Part shown: positions 27,278 to 36,195 of the stretch, in pieces
Numbering within the stretch: the first letter of the stretch is position 1
Layout of the letters: each line of letters begins with the position of its first letter
Assembly (NCBI RefSeq): GCF_004310325.1
Contig: NZ_SIRT01000001.1
Span: 496,001 to 560,000 of the forward strand
Direction of reading: 5' to 3'
Length of the DNA: 64,000 bases
From: Hyunsoonleella flava
GTDB taxonomy: Bacteria > Bacteroidota > Bacteroidia > Flavobacteriales > Flavobacteriaceae
Translations under genes and position numbers: made by a program
The notes under the pieces: generated by a model
What the model was told of the DNA's origin: nothing
The model's input: the letters and a program-made list of their open reading frames with translations, nothing else
The model's database searches: none

Positions 27278-28225
27278 ATGAAAACAAATCAATCTTTAAT
27301 AAGTATCTGCCTGTTATTATTTTGCATGCTTTTTAACTGCAAAAACGAAAATGGTAGAAAAACAAATATTGAACCTGTTACCGAAACACCATCAAATGTT
27401 ATAGATATTGTAACTCGCAGTATGGAGTTTCAAACCATTGATACCATTACTTCTGGTTGGAATACCTTTAAATATCAAAACCTGTCTAATGAAACCCATT
27501 TCTTTTTAATGGATAAATATCCAGAGGGTAAAACAGTAGAAAATACATTAACAGATGTCGCTCCAGTTTTTGAAGAAGGTATGGATTTAATAAACGAAGG
27601 AAAATCAGAAGAAGGGTTTGCAGCCTTTGGTAAACTACCAGAATGGTTTGGTGAAATCGTGTTTTCTGGTGGTTCAGGACTCATTGGCCCAAAAAAAACA
27701 GCTATTACTACTATTAATTTAGAACCTGGATATTACATCATGGAATGCTATGTAAAAATGCCAAAAGGTAAATTCCATACCTCTATGGGAATGGCAAAAC
27801 CTATAATAGTTACGCAAGAAAATAGTGGAAACACACCTCCTGAAGCTACAATAAATATAACTGTGTCAAATGGAGAAGGCATTACTTACGATAAACCAAT
27901 AACAATGGGTAAGCAAGTATTTTCGGTTTTTTATAAAGAACAAAAGCAGCACGAAAATTTTATGCAGCACGATATAAATTTAGTGAGACTAGAAGCTAGT
28001 GCAAGTGAAGAAGCATTAGAAAAGTGGATGGATTGGTCGCATCCTAAAGGGCTCATTACTCCAGTTCCGGAAGGTGTTACCTTTTTAGGTGGTGTTAATG
28101 ATATGCCAGCAGGTAGAACAGGTTATTTCTATGCAGATTTAAAACCAGGAAAATATGCTCTCATATCTGAAGTTCCTAATACAAAAAGCAAAGGGCTATT
28201 TAAAGTTTTTGAAGTAAAAGATTAA
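27278..28225 (+). CDS. Lipoprotein of unknown function with two beta-sandwich halves
   Basis: This 315-residue protein has a lipoprotein leader (MLFNCKNE). Each half ends in a similar phrase (LEPGYYIMECYVKMP near 150-165 and LKPGKYALISEVP near 290-305), suggesting an internal duplication of a cupredoxin- or EmrE-like beta unit. It is the last gene of the plus-strand envelope operon; 540 bp of repeat-containing DNA follow. Confidence 0.65.
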   Translation: MKTNQSLISICLLLFCMLFNCKNENGRKTNIEPVTETPSNVIDIVTRSMEFQTIDTITSGWNTFKYQNLSNETHFFLMDKYPEGKTVENTLTDVAPVFEEGMDLINEGKSEEGFAAFGKLPEWFGEIVFSGGSGLIGPKKTAITTINLEPGYYIMECYVKMPKGKFHTSMGMAKPIIVTQENSGNTPPEATINITVSNGEGITYDKPITMGKQVFSVFYKEQKQHENFMQHDINLVRLEASASEEALEKWMDWSHPKGLITPVPEGVTFLGGVNDMPAGRTGYFYADLKPGKYALISEVPNTKSKGLFKVFEVKD

Positions 28226-28387
28226 TAATTCACAAAATCTTCTGACAGATCATTCCAATACGTTTGGATTAGGTAGTTAGAACTTGGTTTCTGTTTTAAA
28301 AGATTCAACAAATGATGTAGTTGTTTGGAATAAAATTTAAATTGATAGAGTTTTTATTATAAATTTGGAAAAGATTTCATATCAACC

Positions 28388-28587
28388 CCATTCCACACAC
28401 ATTCCACTACTATCCTATTGTCGCTTCGCATAAAGAGTGTTCCATTAACATCGTAAAGAAACTTTTGAAATAAATTTTTTGAAGAAACTCTAGTAACGAC
28501 TCTCGTTTTTAACCAAAGCTCAAGTTACATAACGCAGAACATTATAATTCATTTTGAAATTATAATCCGACATTATATAAAATGTCT
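28388..28587 (+). repeat. Dispersed intergenic repeat, copy 3 (short)
   Basis: This copy carries the common left part and a shortened hairpin at 28525-28580 (TTACATAACG..ACATTATAAT against ATTATAAT..TTATATAA). The loop is 35 bases shorter than in copy 1, but the arms are kept. The remainder of the 540-bp gap (28226-28387 and 28588-28765) shows nothing else I can support. Confidence 0.7.
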
Positions 28588-28765
28588 TTATAACATTAAA
28601 AGTACACGTTTTATTGTGATTATAAATAGAAATTTCTGATTATAATTTTTTTAAACTCTAAATATTGGCTATTCTTTTTTCAAAAGAAAAAATAGCCTTT
28701 AAGTGTATTTTCTATAAAATTTATATTTACATTTATAATAGTCCTAATTGATGGGATATACCTAA

Positions 28766-29930
28766 ATGAAAACAAAAAAAATTATACTTGTTTGCCTAGT
28801 AATGGCAGCAAGTTTTACTTGGTTTTTTTTCTTTTTTGATCAAGATTATCAACCTACTACAGATTTTGACGACACTGAATCGCACTTATTAGTTTGGTCT
28901 CGACGTCATACAAATACCTATGTTAATTTTATTAAGCACCTAGCTGAAGATGATCATATTACGTTATACGTTCCTAAATCAACTCTAAAGGATAGTGTAT
29001 TTAATACACTTACATCTGTTGGTGTTAACATGGATAATGTTCAACTAGAATCTATACAGAATGAGAAGATATGGATTAGAGATTTTGGCCCTGTATTTTT
29101 GATGAATAAAAGCGGAAAAATGAAGTCTTTAAGTTTTAAATATTACAAAAATGCCGAAAACATCTTTCCTTATGAGTACCAAACTATAATGCAAGAAAGA
29201 TTAAGGGCTTCTTATATAGTTGGTATTGGTGGTGCCAGAGAATTAAATGGTAAAGGACTTGCTATAATGGTTGAAAAACACGAACAAGCAGCAAACCCAA
29301 ATCTCAGCAAAAATGAAATATTTAAAGAAATGAAAAAGAAATTGGGAGTTAAAAAAATTATTTGGTTAAAAAGTGGACTTCCTCAAGATGAAGTAATATC
29401 AATTAAGCCACTATTGGACTCCATATTTACTAATGGAGCTGGTGACCACATAGATACTTTTTGTAGATTTATTTCTCCAAATACCGTTTTGCTTGCTCAG
29501 GTAAAACCTGATGAAGCCTTTACTAATCCTATTTTAAAATTAGCTAATGAACGTCTAGAAGAAAATTATAATATCCTCAAAAACTCTTTAGACCAAGACG
29601 GAAAACCTTTACATATTATTAGAATACCTATAGCTCCCCTACTCTTTGAAGAAGAAAAAAATTTTGAAGCAACCTTTAGCTATGTACGCTCAAACCGTTA
29701 TTTAAACTTTATTATAGCCAAAAACAAAGTTATTGTACCTTGTTATGGGCAGTTCTTAAAAACAAGAAGCTATTTCTAAAGATTTAGAGACAGAAAATAC
29801 ATTTAAAAGTATTTTTCCAGGAAAAAAAATAGTTATGTTAGATTGTGTAGATTTAAATAGATATGGTGGTGGATTTCACTGTATAGCTATAAATAAGCCT
29901 AAGAAAAAGAAAAGAAGAAGAGCAGTATAA
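28766..29930 (+). pseudogene. Agmatine deiminase / PAD_porph-family protein, frameshifted before the catalytic Cys
   Basis: The first frame (28766-29779, 337 residues) has a membrane-anchor leader and the family motifs WIRDFGP and GDHIDTFCRF. It ends out of register with KTRSYF. Dropping one A from the five-A run at 29758-29762 restores the family sequence: QEAISKDLETENTF, then KKIVMLDCVDLNRYGGG-FHCIAINKP, ending at 29930 after a basic tail. The conserved active-site Cys of GGGxHC lies only in the shifted part, so the short product would be inactive. It is a natural frameshift, a phase-variable homopolymer, or a sequencing error. Confidence 0.8.
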
Positions 29931-29988
29931 CTTTTATAAATATGTAACTGACTTATATTCTTGAATATTATTAATTTTCTATTCCATA

Positions 29989-30232
29989 CATAATATACTT
30001 CCTTCGTAAGGTGTCACAGTATAAAAGCTTCGTTTTGGCTTCCTTTTATATTTTAGACTATTTAGCGTTTGGAGAATGTGCAGTGGACATTATTAGCTAA
30101 ATACGATTAGAAGTAGACTTTTAGTAAAGTGTTGCTTACAAATACAATCATCCTCTGGAGCCTTGTATTTGTATAGCCTAAAATATGAACGCTCCTCTCT
30201 CCTATTGTTTTGACCAAAATTTTATGAGGTCA
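29989..30232 (+). repeat. Dispersed intergenic repeat, copy 6 (most diverged)
   Basis: The left end (CTATTCCATACATAATATAC) and the right end (CCTAAAATATGAACGCTC, then GACCAAAATTTTATGAGGTC) match the two extremities of copy 1. The central part is diverged and the hairpin is not conserved. It lies in a convergent gap between the broken deiminase and the FG-GAP gene. Confidence 0.5.
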
Positions 30233-30278
30233 TAAACTTGATTTTATACAAAACTTTAGTATATCTTATAAAATAAAT

Positions 30279-30308
30279 AGTATTCCCATAAACAAGTACA
30301 GGAATACT
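30279..30308 (-). terminator. Terminator hairpin of the FG-GAP gene
   Basis: AGTATTCC and GGAATACT form an 8-bp stem about 45 bp beyond the stop codon of the minus-strand gene at 30352. AT-rich sequence flanks it on both sides, so it could act in both directions. Confidence 0.5.
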
Positions 30309-30351
30309 AAAAATAATTCTAATTTATATTTATTAAAAAAACGATTAACCA

Positions 30352-31770
30352 CTAATTCTTAATTAGTTTTTTTGTGATGACTGAATTTCCAGATTTTAAT
30401 TCCACAAAATATACTCCTGTAAGCAAATCGTGTATTTTGTAGTTTTTAGTAAAATGGTCTTTATATGTTTTTACTAATTTTCCTTGTAAGTCAAAAACAT
30501 TTACGATTTCAATGTTTTGGTTTGTTTCTATTGTAAAGCTTTCTTTGGTTGGGTTTGGATAAAGGCTCACTTTTGAAATAGCATAATCTTGCGTTGATAA
30601 CGTTGATGTGTTTAGGTAAAGCTTGCTAACTTTAGCAGTACCATTAAAGCCTGTTACTATAACGTCTGTCTTTCCATCTCCATTGACATCTGCATTAGAA
30701 AGTGATGCAAATCTAACATTTTCAAAAGGCAAGGTTGTAAGACCTGTAAAACCTCCAGTTCCATCATTGATGTATAATCGCGTTAAATAACTGCCGCCTT
30801 GTGTTAAACCGCTCATCAAAACGTCTAAATCAGTATCATTATCGGCATCAAAAATTGTAAGCGATGATGTACCTCCCACTCCAATAAAGGGAGCTCCAGT
30901 AACTTCTGAAAATACACCTGAACCATTATTAGAATATAGTCTAGCAATTCTTCCAATGGCATTGTCTCCTGCTATTAAAACATCTTGATCGCCATCATTG
31001 TCCATATCAAAAAATTGAATATCACCATTTGTTACCGCTAAAAAAGGTATTGTGCTTACTTGTGAAAAACTTCCAGTTCCATCATTAGTATATAATAGTA
31101 TTTGACTACCGTTTACCGTATTAAAACCACTTAAAATGACATCTTGGTTACCATCATTATCAATATCGGCAAAAGCAGTAGATGAAAACTTTATGGCATT
31201 ACTTACAACACTAAATGGAACTGAAATTTCCGAACCATTATTATCGTACAGTTTTGTTGCTGATAAATTACTTGCTGAGTCATCTTCACCACTCAACAAG
31301 GAATCCAAATTTCCATCATTATTTACGTCTGCAACACTAATATCTCCTTTATCTACAGAAATAAAAGATGTACCAGGAACTTCAATAAAATTACCATTAT
31401 TATTTGCAAAAAAGCGAGTTGGTTTAAAACCGTTAGCATTTAATCCGGAGGTAATAAGCTCATCATCTCCATCATTATCAAAATCTGCAAAAGCAATTGA
31501 ACTGTTGTAAATACCTTGAAATGGTGTTCCTGTTACTTCAGTAAAATTACCATTGCCATCGTTTTGATATAATATGGCAACTGGCGTGTTTCCTGTAGAA
31601 CTTCCTGTAATTAATAAATCTTGGTCGCCATCTAAATCGTAATCGGTAAAAGCAACATCTCCCAAACTTACAGGTGCAAAACTATTAGAGGTATCTTCTA
31701 CAAAACTAATTTGTGAAAACGAGGTATTAATAAAAAATAAGGCTATTGTAAAAAGGGTAAAGTTTTTCAT
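30352..31770 (-). CDS. FG-GAP/VCBS-repeat secreted protein with T9SS sorting domain
   Basis: This 472-residue protein has a signal peptide (NTSFSQ), about seven beta-propeller repeats with Ca-binding D-x-D-x-D-G-D loops (FTDYDLDGDQDLLITG and similar), and a type A T9SS C-terminal domain (VSLYPNPTKESF, ending TKKLIKN). It is exported across the outer membrane and probably surface-attached, where such propellers bind partners or glycans. Its start lies 210 bp downstream of the TPR-LytTR regulator gene, and two 10-bp direct repeats lie in that gap, so it is the likely target of that regulator. Confidence 0.85.
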   Translation of the reverse strand: MKNFTLFTIALFFINTSFSQISFVEDTSNSFAPVSLGDVAFTDYDLDGDQDLLITGSSTGNTPVAILYQNDGNGNFTEVTGTPFQGIYNSSIAFADFDNDGDDELITSGLNANGFKPTRFFANNNGNFIEVPGTSFISVDKGDISVADVNNDGNLDSLLSGEDDSASNLSATKLYDNNGSEISVPFSVVSNAIKFSSTAFADIDNDGNQDVILSGFNTVNGSQILLYTNDGTGSFSQVSTIPFLAVTNGDIQFFDMDNDGDQDVLIAGDNAIGRIARLYSNNGSGVFSEVTGAPFIGVGGTSSLTIFDADNDTDLDVLMSGLTQGGSYLTRLYINDGTGGFTGLTTLPFENVRFASLSNADVNGDGKTDVIVTGFNGTAKVSKLYLNTSTLSTQDYAISKVSLYPNPTKESFTIETNQNIEIVNVFDLQGKLVKTYKDHFTKNYKIHDLLTGVYFVELKSGNSVITKKLIKN

Positions 31771-31868
31771 AATAAAATAGGTTTTAAGTTTAATGTTGAT
31801 TTGGACTCAAATCTATTACTATGAAAGATTACTGTACTGTGCTAACTCGCAATAGTACAGGATTGTTT

Positions 31869-31899
31869 TGTAAGTGTATGCTATTTTGCTGTAAGTGTA
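31869..31899 (-). promoter_or_regulatory. Two 10-bp direct repeats with 21-bp period (putative LytTR box)
   Basis: TGTAAGTGTA occurs at 31869 and again at 31890 (TACACTTACA on the coding strand), about 100-130 bp upstream of the FG-GAP start. Two short direct repeats two helical turns apart are the standard binding architecture of LytTR regulators. A further inverted repeat (CTGTAC/GTACAG) lies just beside it. Confidence 0.5.
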
Positions 31900-31980
31900 A
31901 AGTCAATGAAACAGAGCTTTTACACCCAATTTCTCATAAAAAACACAATATACATGTGATGTTTTCAAAAAAAAAGAGAA

Positions 31981-33726
31981 TTAACTCAGCGTATCCAAAA
32001 ATTCGCTAATTTCTTTCTTTTTACGTGCTGAAACAGGAATTTTATCCCCATTGTGCAGTTGCATTCCATCTTGGATTTGACGATTAAAAGATTGAATATA
32101 ATCTACATTAACCAAGTGTGAATTATGTACACGTATAAAATTATGTTTGGTCAGTATATCTTCGTGATATTTTAAATTTTTAGAAGAAAATAGTGTTTTT
32201 TTAGTGGTGACTATTTTGGCATAGGTGCCATCGGCTTCACATCTAATAATGTCGTTAATATTTACCAACTCGCTAATATCTTGGCTTTTTACCAATAATT
32301 TATCAACTGTTTTGCCATTGCCATTGACATTATTTCCATTTTCTTTGGGTTGAAAATTTGGGTTTAGTTTAGATTGCAATAATGCTGCTTTAGTCTGCTC
32401 TAAATCTAATTTAACCGCAAGCGATTTGTTTTTTGTCAAAAAATAGTAACCTACTACAAACACTAACAATCCCAAAAAGCCTAACCCAAATAACAGGTAA
32501 TTAATTCTTGCCCTGTTTTTGAGTTCTTTCTGCTCTAAAGTTTGTGCTTTTATTAGTGCGTCTTTCTTTTCAGTATCATATTTAAGTTGTAATTCTTCAA
32601 CTATTTTTGCTTGTTTAATCGCTTCTTGTTTGTCTTTGAGCTGTTTTTCTAAAGCACTATATTTTTGAGACTCTTTATAGTTTCTCAAAGCAAAATTAAT
32701 CTCGTATGCTATATGATACGCATGAATACTATCATTTGTACTATATTTGGGAACGTGGTACAATAGAGTATCTACATACTTTTTTGCCTCTATATCATGA
32801 TTCTTATAAAGAGAGATATGAGGTAAAGAACCATAAATATTATTCAAAGCAATATTATCTAAATAGTTCTTGTATTGTAATGCTTTTTTTATGTATGGTT
32901 CGGCTTCTAAAAATTGGTCCTTATTAATATAGAGCGAGGCCATTACGGCATGAAGACTACCTTGATTTTGTAATAACTTATTAGTTTTTGCGTAATCTAA
33001 ACCTTTATTATAGTAATATTTAACAGAATCCTGCAATGCTTTAGAATTGGGTTCACGTTTAGAACGTTTTTCAAAATAGTACACATAACTTTCTAATACA
33101 TAGATTTGAACATTTTTAGGAACCTTGTTAGGATGATTTTTTATGATTTGAGAAAGCTTATCTAAATTTTCTTTAACCTTCGGTTCGTTATTTTGTTTGC
33201 TGTAAAGGTTTGTCAACCTATTATAAACAGAAGCTTGGGTTGCTATATCATTATCTTTATCTGCTATTTTTAATATATCAATAAGAATTTCAACGGCTTT
33301 GTCAAACTGTTTTGCTTCAGTATGATATCCAGAAATTAGTGTTAATGAACTTATAATCTGTTTATCGTTTTTTGACTTTTTAGCATATAAATAAGAACTA
33401 TCTAAAGCTATTTTGGCATCGTCTAATGTTCCGCGATGTAGATGAGTGATAGATTGTGCACTATAACCTCTGCTTGTAAGTAAATCGAGATTACTTTTTT
33501 TACTAATAATAACAGCACGAGTGGAAATAGCTAAAAGTGAATCGAGGTTAAACTCATTTTGGTAATAATAATTGGCGGAATTTAATAATTCAACAACTTT
33601 CACACTATCATTTTGCCTTAGAGTTGTTTCATCTTTTACTCTTTTTACAGTCTCATTTTGTGAAATACATTTATTAGTAAAAAATATAATTGCTACAAAA
33701 ATTACTGTGAAATACTGTCTTACCAT
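31981..33726 (-). CDS. TPR sensor fused directly to a LytTR DNA-binding domain
   Basis: This 581-residue protein has a signal peptide (to about 22), periplasmic TPR repeats (about 40-340), a coil, a membrane span (about 405-425) and a C-terminal LytTR domain (about 480-581; IIRCEADGTYAKIV, FIRVHNSHLVNVDYI, GDKIPVSARKK). Between span and LytTR it retains LLQSKLNPNF, the counterpart of the L-x-S-Q-L-N-P-H-F phospho-acceptor box of LytS kinases, with the His replaced by Asn. There is no HATPase or receiver. It would act as a one-step membrane-bound transcription regulator. The FG-GAP gene downstream is the likely target. Confidence 0.85.
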   Translation of the reverse strand: MVRQYFTVIFVAIIFFTNKCISQNETVKRVKDETTLRQNDSVKVVELLNSANYYYQNEFNLDSLLAISTRAVIISKKSNLDLLTSRGYSAQSITHLHRGTLDDAKIALDSSYLYAKKSKNDKQIISSLTLISGYHTEAKQFDKAVEILIDILKIADKDNDIATQASVYNRLTNLYSKQNNEPKVKENLDKLSQIIKNHPNKVPKNVQIYVLESYVYYFEKRSKREPNSKALQDSVKYYYNKGLDYAKTNKLLQNQGSLHAVMASLYINKDQFLEAEPYIKKALQYKNYLDNIALNNIYGSLPHISLYKNHDIEAKKYVDTLLYHVPKYSTNDSIHAYHIAYEINFALRNYKESQKYSALEKQLKDKQEAIKQAKIVEELQLKYDTEKKDALIKAQTLEQKELKNRARINYLLFGLGFLGLLVFVVGYYFLTKNKSLAVKLDLEQTKAALLQSKLNPNFQPKENGNNVNGNGKTVDKLLVKSQDISELVNINDIIRCEADGTYAKIVTTKKTLFSSKNLKYHEDILTKHNFIRVHNSHLVNVDYIQSFNRQIQDGMQLHNGDKIPVSARKKKEISEFLDTLS

Positions 33727-33780
33727 TACTATCTAAATAATTGAAAGCCTAAATATAAAATTTAAATATATAAAATGAAG

Positions 33781-34165
33781 CCATTCCGCGCACATTACGC
33801 TTCCCACCTACACTTCGACAAGCTCAGTGACCGCGTCGTCGCATAAAAAGTGTTTACTCTCACCACACTTATTTAATAAATAAGTGCTCGTGAACCGCAA
33901 AGCGGTTTCATTAATATCGTAAAGAAACTTCTGGGTATAAAATTTTTTCAGAAACTGTAGTAACAACTTTGCCTGCGCTTCACCTCGCGCCTACTTCAAA
34001 AGGTCTACCAGACCTTTTTCATTCGGACGTAACCAAAGCTCAAGTTACATAACGCGAGAACATTATAGTACAAATGTATTTCATAACATTGGATAGCTAT
34101 AATTCTATACTATGTAAAATATCCCAGAATAATCCGTTGTTATAAGAATATTTAGAACGTGGGTG
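33781..34165 (+). repeat. Dispersed intergenic repeat, copy 4, with nested insertions
   Basis: This copy carries the shared left part, the hairpin at 34045-34117 (TTACATAACG..ACATTATAG..CAAATG against CTATAAT..CTATGTAA) and the GTAAAATATCCCA segment also present in copy 1. Two extra pieces interrupt it: an ACTTCGACAAGCTCAGTGA element near 33813, typical of REP-like repeats in this phylum, and a roughly 60-bp insert with the hairpin AAAAGGTCT/AGACCTTTT at 33998-34018. Confidence 0.7.
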
Positions 34166-34194
34166 TTGAAACATTCGTCTTCGGGCTTTTGCCA

Positions 34195-34439
34195 CTAAAT
34201 TAAGCATTTGTCATAATTTGGATATTTTGCATAAATCAGTTCCAGGTCGCTTAACTTTGACTTTCGCCTTTGATGGTGCAATAATTGTTCTTCTGATATT
34301 TTTCGTAAAACTTCCAATATTCTTTCGTAAATTGTATTTAAGTTGTTCATGGTTAATGTTTTACAGATAAAACAATTTACTGATTATCAGTAAGATGAAC
34401 AACTTTTTTTCTTTAAATCAAAATGCACAACGGGTTTAT
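34195..34439 (-). mobile_element. Remnant of an IS982-family insertion sequence (transposase N-terminus)
   Basis: A frame from ATG 34350 to TAG 34195 encodes 51 residues beginning MNNLNTIYERILEVLRKI and containing RRKSKLSDLEL, which matches my recollection of the start of flavobacterial IS982-type transposases. The match stops after LSDLELI, where repeat-like DNA follows. Upstream (minus sense) the element ends near 34439 with AACCCGTTGTGCATTTT, a plausible terminal inverted repeat. The catalytic DDE domain is missing, so it is inactive. Confidence 0.55.
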
Positions 34440-34481
34440 TTTCATAATAAATAGGTTTTTATAAGTAAAAATGTGGTGTGA

Positions 34482-36065
34482 CTAGTTTTTAATGAGCTTT
34501 AACGTTTTTATCTTGTTGCCACTCAATACTTTCACCAAATAAAGCCCACTATTTAAAGACGAAATATTATAACTGCTATTTGCGGTATTGCTAAATGTTT
34601 TTACCAGACGCCCTAAAGCATTGTAAACCTCTACGCGTTCTATGTTTTGGCTACTCTTAATCGTGAATTTGTTGGATACTGGATTTGGGTATAATGAAAC
34701 GGAGTTGTTTTCAAACTCTTCTGAAGAAAGGGATGGGTCAATGTACTTATATAGGTTGCTGGCTCCCAAATATAGCTCGTTGTTATGTACGGCCATTTTG
34801 CGCTCATTAATAATAGTAGGTGAGCCAGAAATTTGTACAGTACCAGAAACCGTTCCGTCAGACGACCACAACTTTCTTTGTCCTGTTGTATTATCTCCAA
34901 AAAAATAAAGTTTGTTGTTGTAATCAATAAGCTTGGTTGGGTTCATTTCTGCTATGGAAGGAACTTCAATCATACTAGTATTTGCAGACGTGCCATCTGT
35001 AGACCAAAGTTCTTTTCCGCTTGTGCCATTACCAGCCCTAAAATAAAGCAGTCCGTTTACTATGGTAAGATTTGCAGGGTTGGAATTTCCGCTTGGGTTT
35101 ATGTCTTTAAATAGTTGTGTGCCAAAAACGGTTCCGTTGGTCCGCCAAAGTTCTCTACCATTAACACCATCATTAGCAGAAAAGTACAATCTGTTATTAT
35201 AAACTTTAAAACCAGTTGGGGCGCTATTTCCAGAGGTGTTTATATTTTTAAGAGCACCGCCATTGCCAACTACGCCATTGGACTTGTACAATTCTCCGTT
35301 TGCACTAAAATATAGGTCTCCATTATATGATGTTGTGTATTTTGGGTTGCTAGATCCAGAACCAACAACCATATCCTTAACCATTTGTGTACCTGCAGTT
35401 GTACCATCGGTAACCCATAATTCCCTTCCGTTTGGGCCATTATTGGCAGTAAAATAGAGCTTGTTGTCGTGCAAGCAAAAATCTGAAGGCCCAGAGCTGT
35501 CAGTGCCTGGATAGATATCTTTTAAGAGTACTGTGCCAGTACTAGTGCCATCAGAAATCCATAACTCGGTTCCGTTGTTGCTTCCTGATAATCCATTGCT
35601 GGCAGAAAATATTAAGCTGCCATTTAAGACATTTAAATATAAAGGGAAACTACTGCTCGCCGATGAGCTGTTGATTTCTTTTACAAGCGTAGTGCCAGCA
35701 GTTGTGCCATCTGTTCTCCAAAGTTCAAAGTTGTTGCTTGCAGTCCCTCCAGCAAAGTACACATAACCGTTTAGTTCTACATATTCTGTATTATCAGAAA
35801 TGTACACGCCAGATGCATTTGTAAGCACGTTATTACTGTTAATCTCCTTTAGTTTATAAGTTCCTGTTTCTGTACCATCACTTATAAATGGTTCTGCGTT
35901 TATAATACTTGGGTCGTCATCTGCCACAAACAATACACCAAAACTGGTAGATGTAATACTGCTTGTTTTGGCGTTTGAAGAAATAAATTTTACTTGTGAT
36001 ATTTGAGCGCTTGATTGGCTTAAAAAAACAATTGACAGAAATATAAAGAAGTAGCTTTTTTTCAT
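34482..36065 (-). CDS. ELWxxDGT-repeat secreted protein with T9SS sorting domain
   Basis: This 527-residue protein has a signal peptide (QSSAQ), about seven repeats of the form (K)-(E)-L-W-x-(S/T)-D-G-T-x-x-G-T (for example NGRELWVTDGTTAGT), likely a beta-propeller, and a type A T9SS domain (VSLYPNPVSNKFTI, ending LKLIKN). It is exported to the cell surface. Its start lies 130 bp downstream of the LytTR response-regulator gene, and two 9-bp direct repeats 21 bp apart lie between them, so it is probably controlled by that regulator. Confidence 0.85.
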   Translation of the reverse strand: MKKSYFFIFLSIVFLSQSSAQISQVKFISSNAKTSSITSTSFGVLFVADDDPSIINAEPFISDGTETGTYKLKEINSNNVLTNASGVYISDNTEYVELNGYVYFAGGTASNNFELWRTDGTTAGTTLVKEINSSSASSSFPLYLNVLNGSLIFSASNGLSGSNNGTELWISDGTSTGTVLLKDIYPGTDSSGPSDFCLHDNKLYFTANNGPNGRELWVTDGTTAGTQMVKDMVVGSGSSNPKYTTSYNGDLYFSANGELYKSNGVVGNGGALKNINTSGNSAPTGFKVYNNRLYFSANDGVNGRELWRTNGTVFGTQLFKDINPSGNSNPANLTIVNGLLYFRAGNGTSGKELWSTDGTSANTSMIEVPSIAEMNPTKLIDYNNKLYFFGDNTTGQRKLWSSDGTVSGTVQISGSPTIINERKMAVHNNELYLGASNLYKYIDPSLSSEEFENNSVSLYPNPVSNKFTIKSSQNIERVEVYNALGRLVKTFSNTANSSYNISSLNSGLYLVKVLSGNKIKTLKLIKN

Positions 36066-36131
36066 AAAATAAATAGATTTAAGTTTAATTTGGACTTAAA
36101 AATACCTATCTGTTACAAGGGAAAAAGGCAC

Positions 36132-36161
36132 TAGTTTATAGCTGACTATTTATAGTTTATA
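36132..36161 (-). promoter_or_regulatory. Two 9-bp direct repeats with 21-bp period (putative LytTR box)
   Basis: TAGTTTATA occurs at 36132 and at 36153 (TATAAACTA on the coding strand), about 67-96 bp upstream of the ELWxxDGT gene. The geometry equals that of the repeats at 31869, while the sequence differs, as expected if each module has its own regulator specificity. Confidence 0.5.
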
Positions 36162-36195
36162 TCTGCGTATTATATATCAATACGTGCATTAGCAA

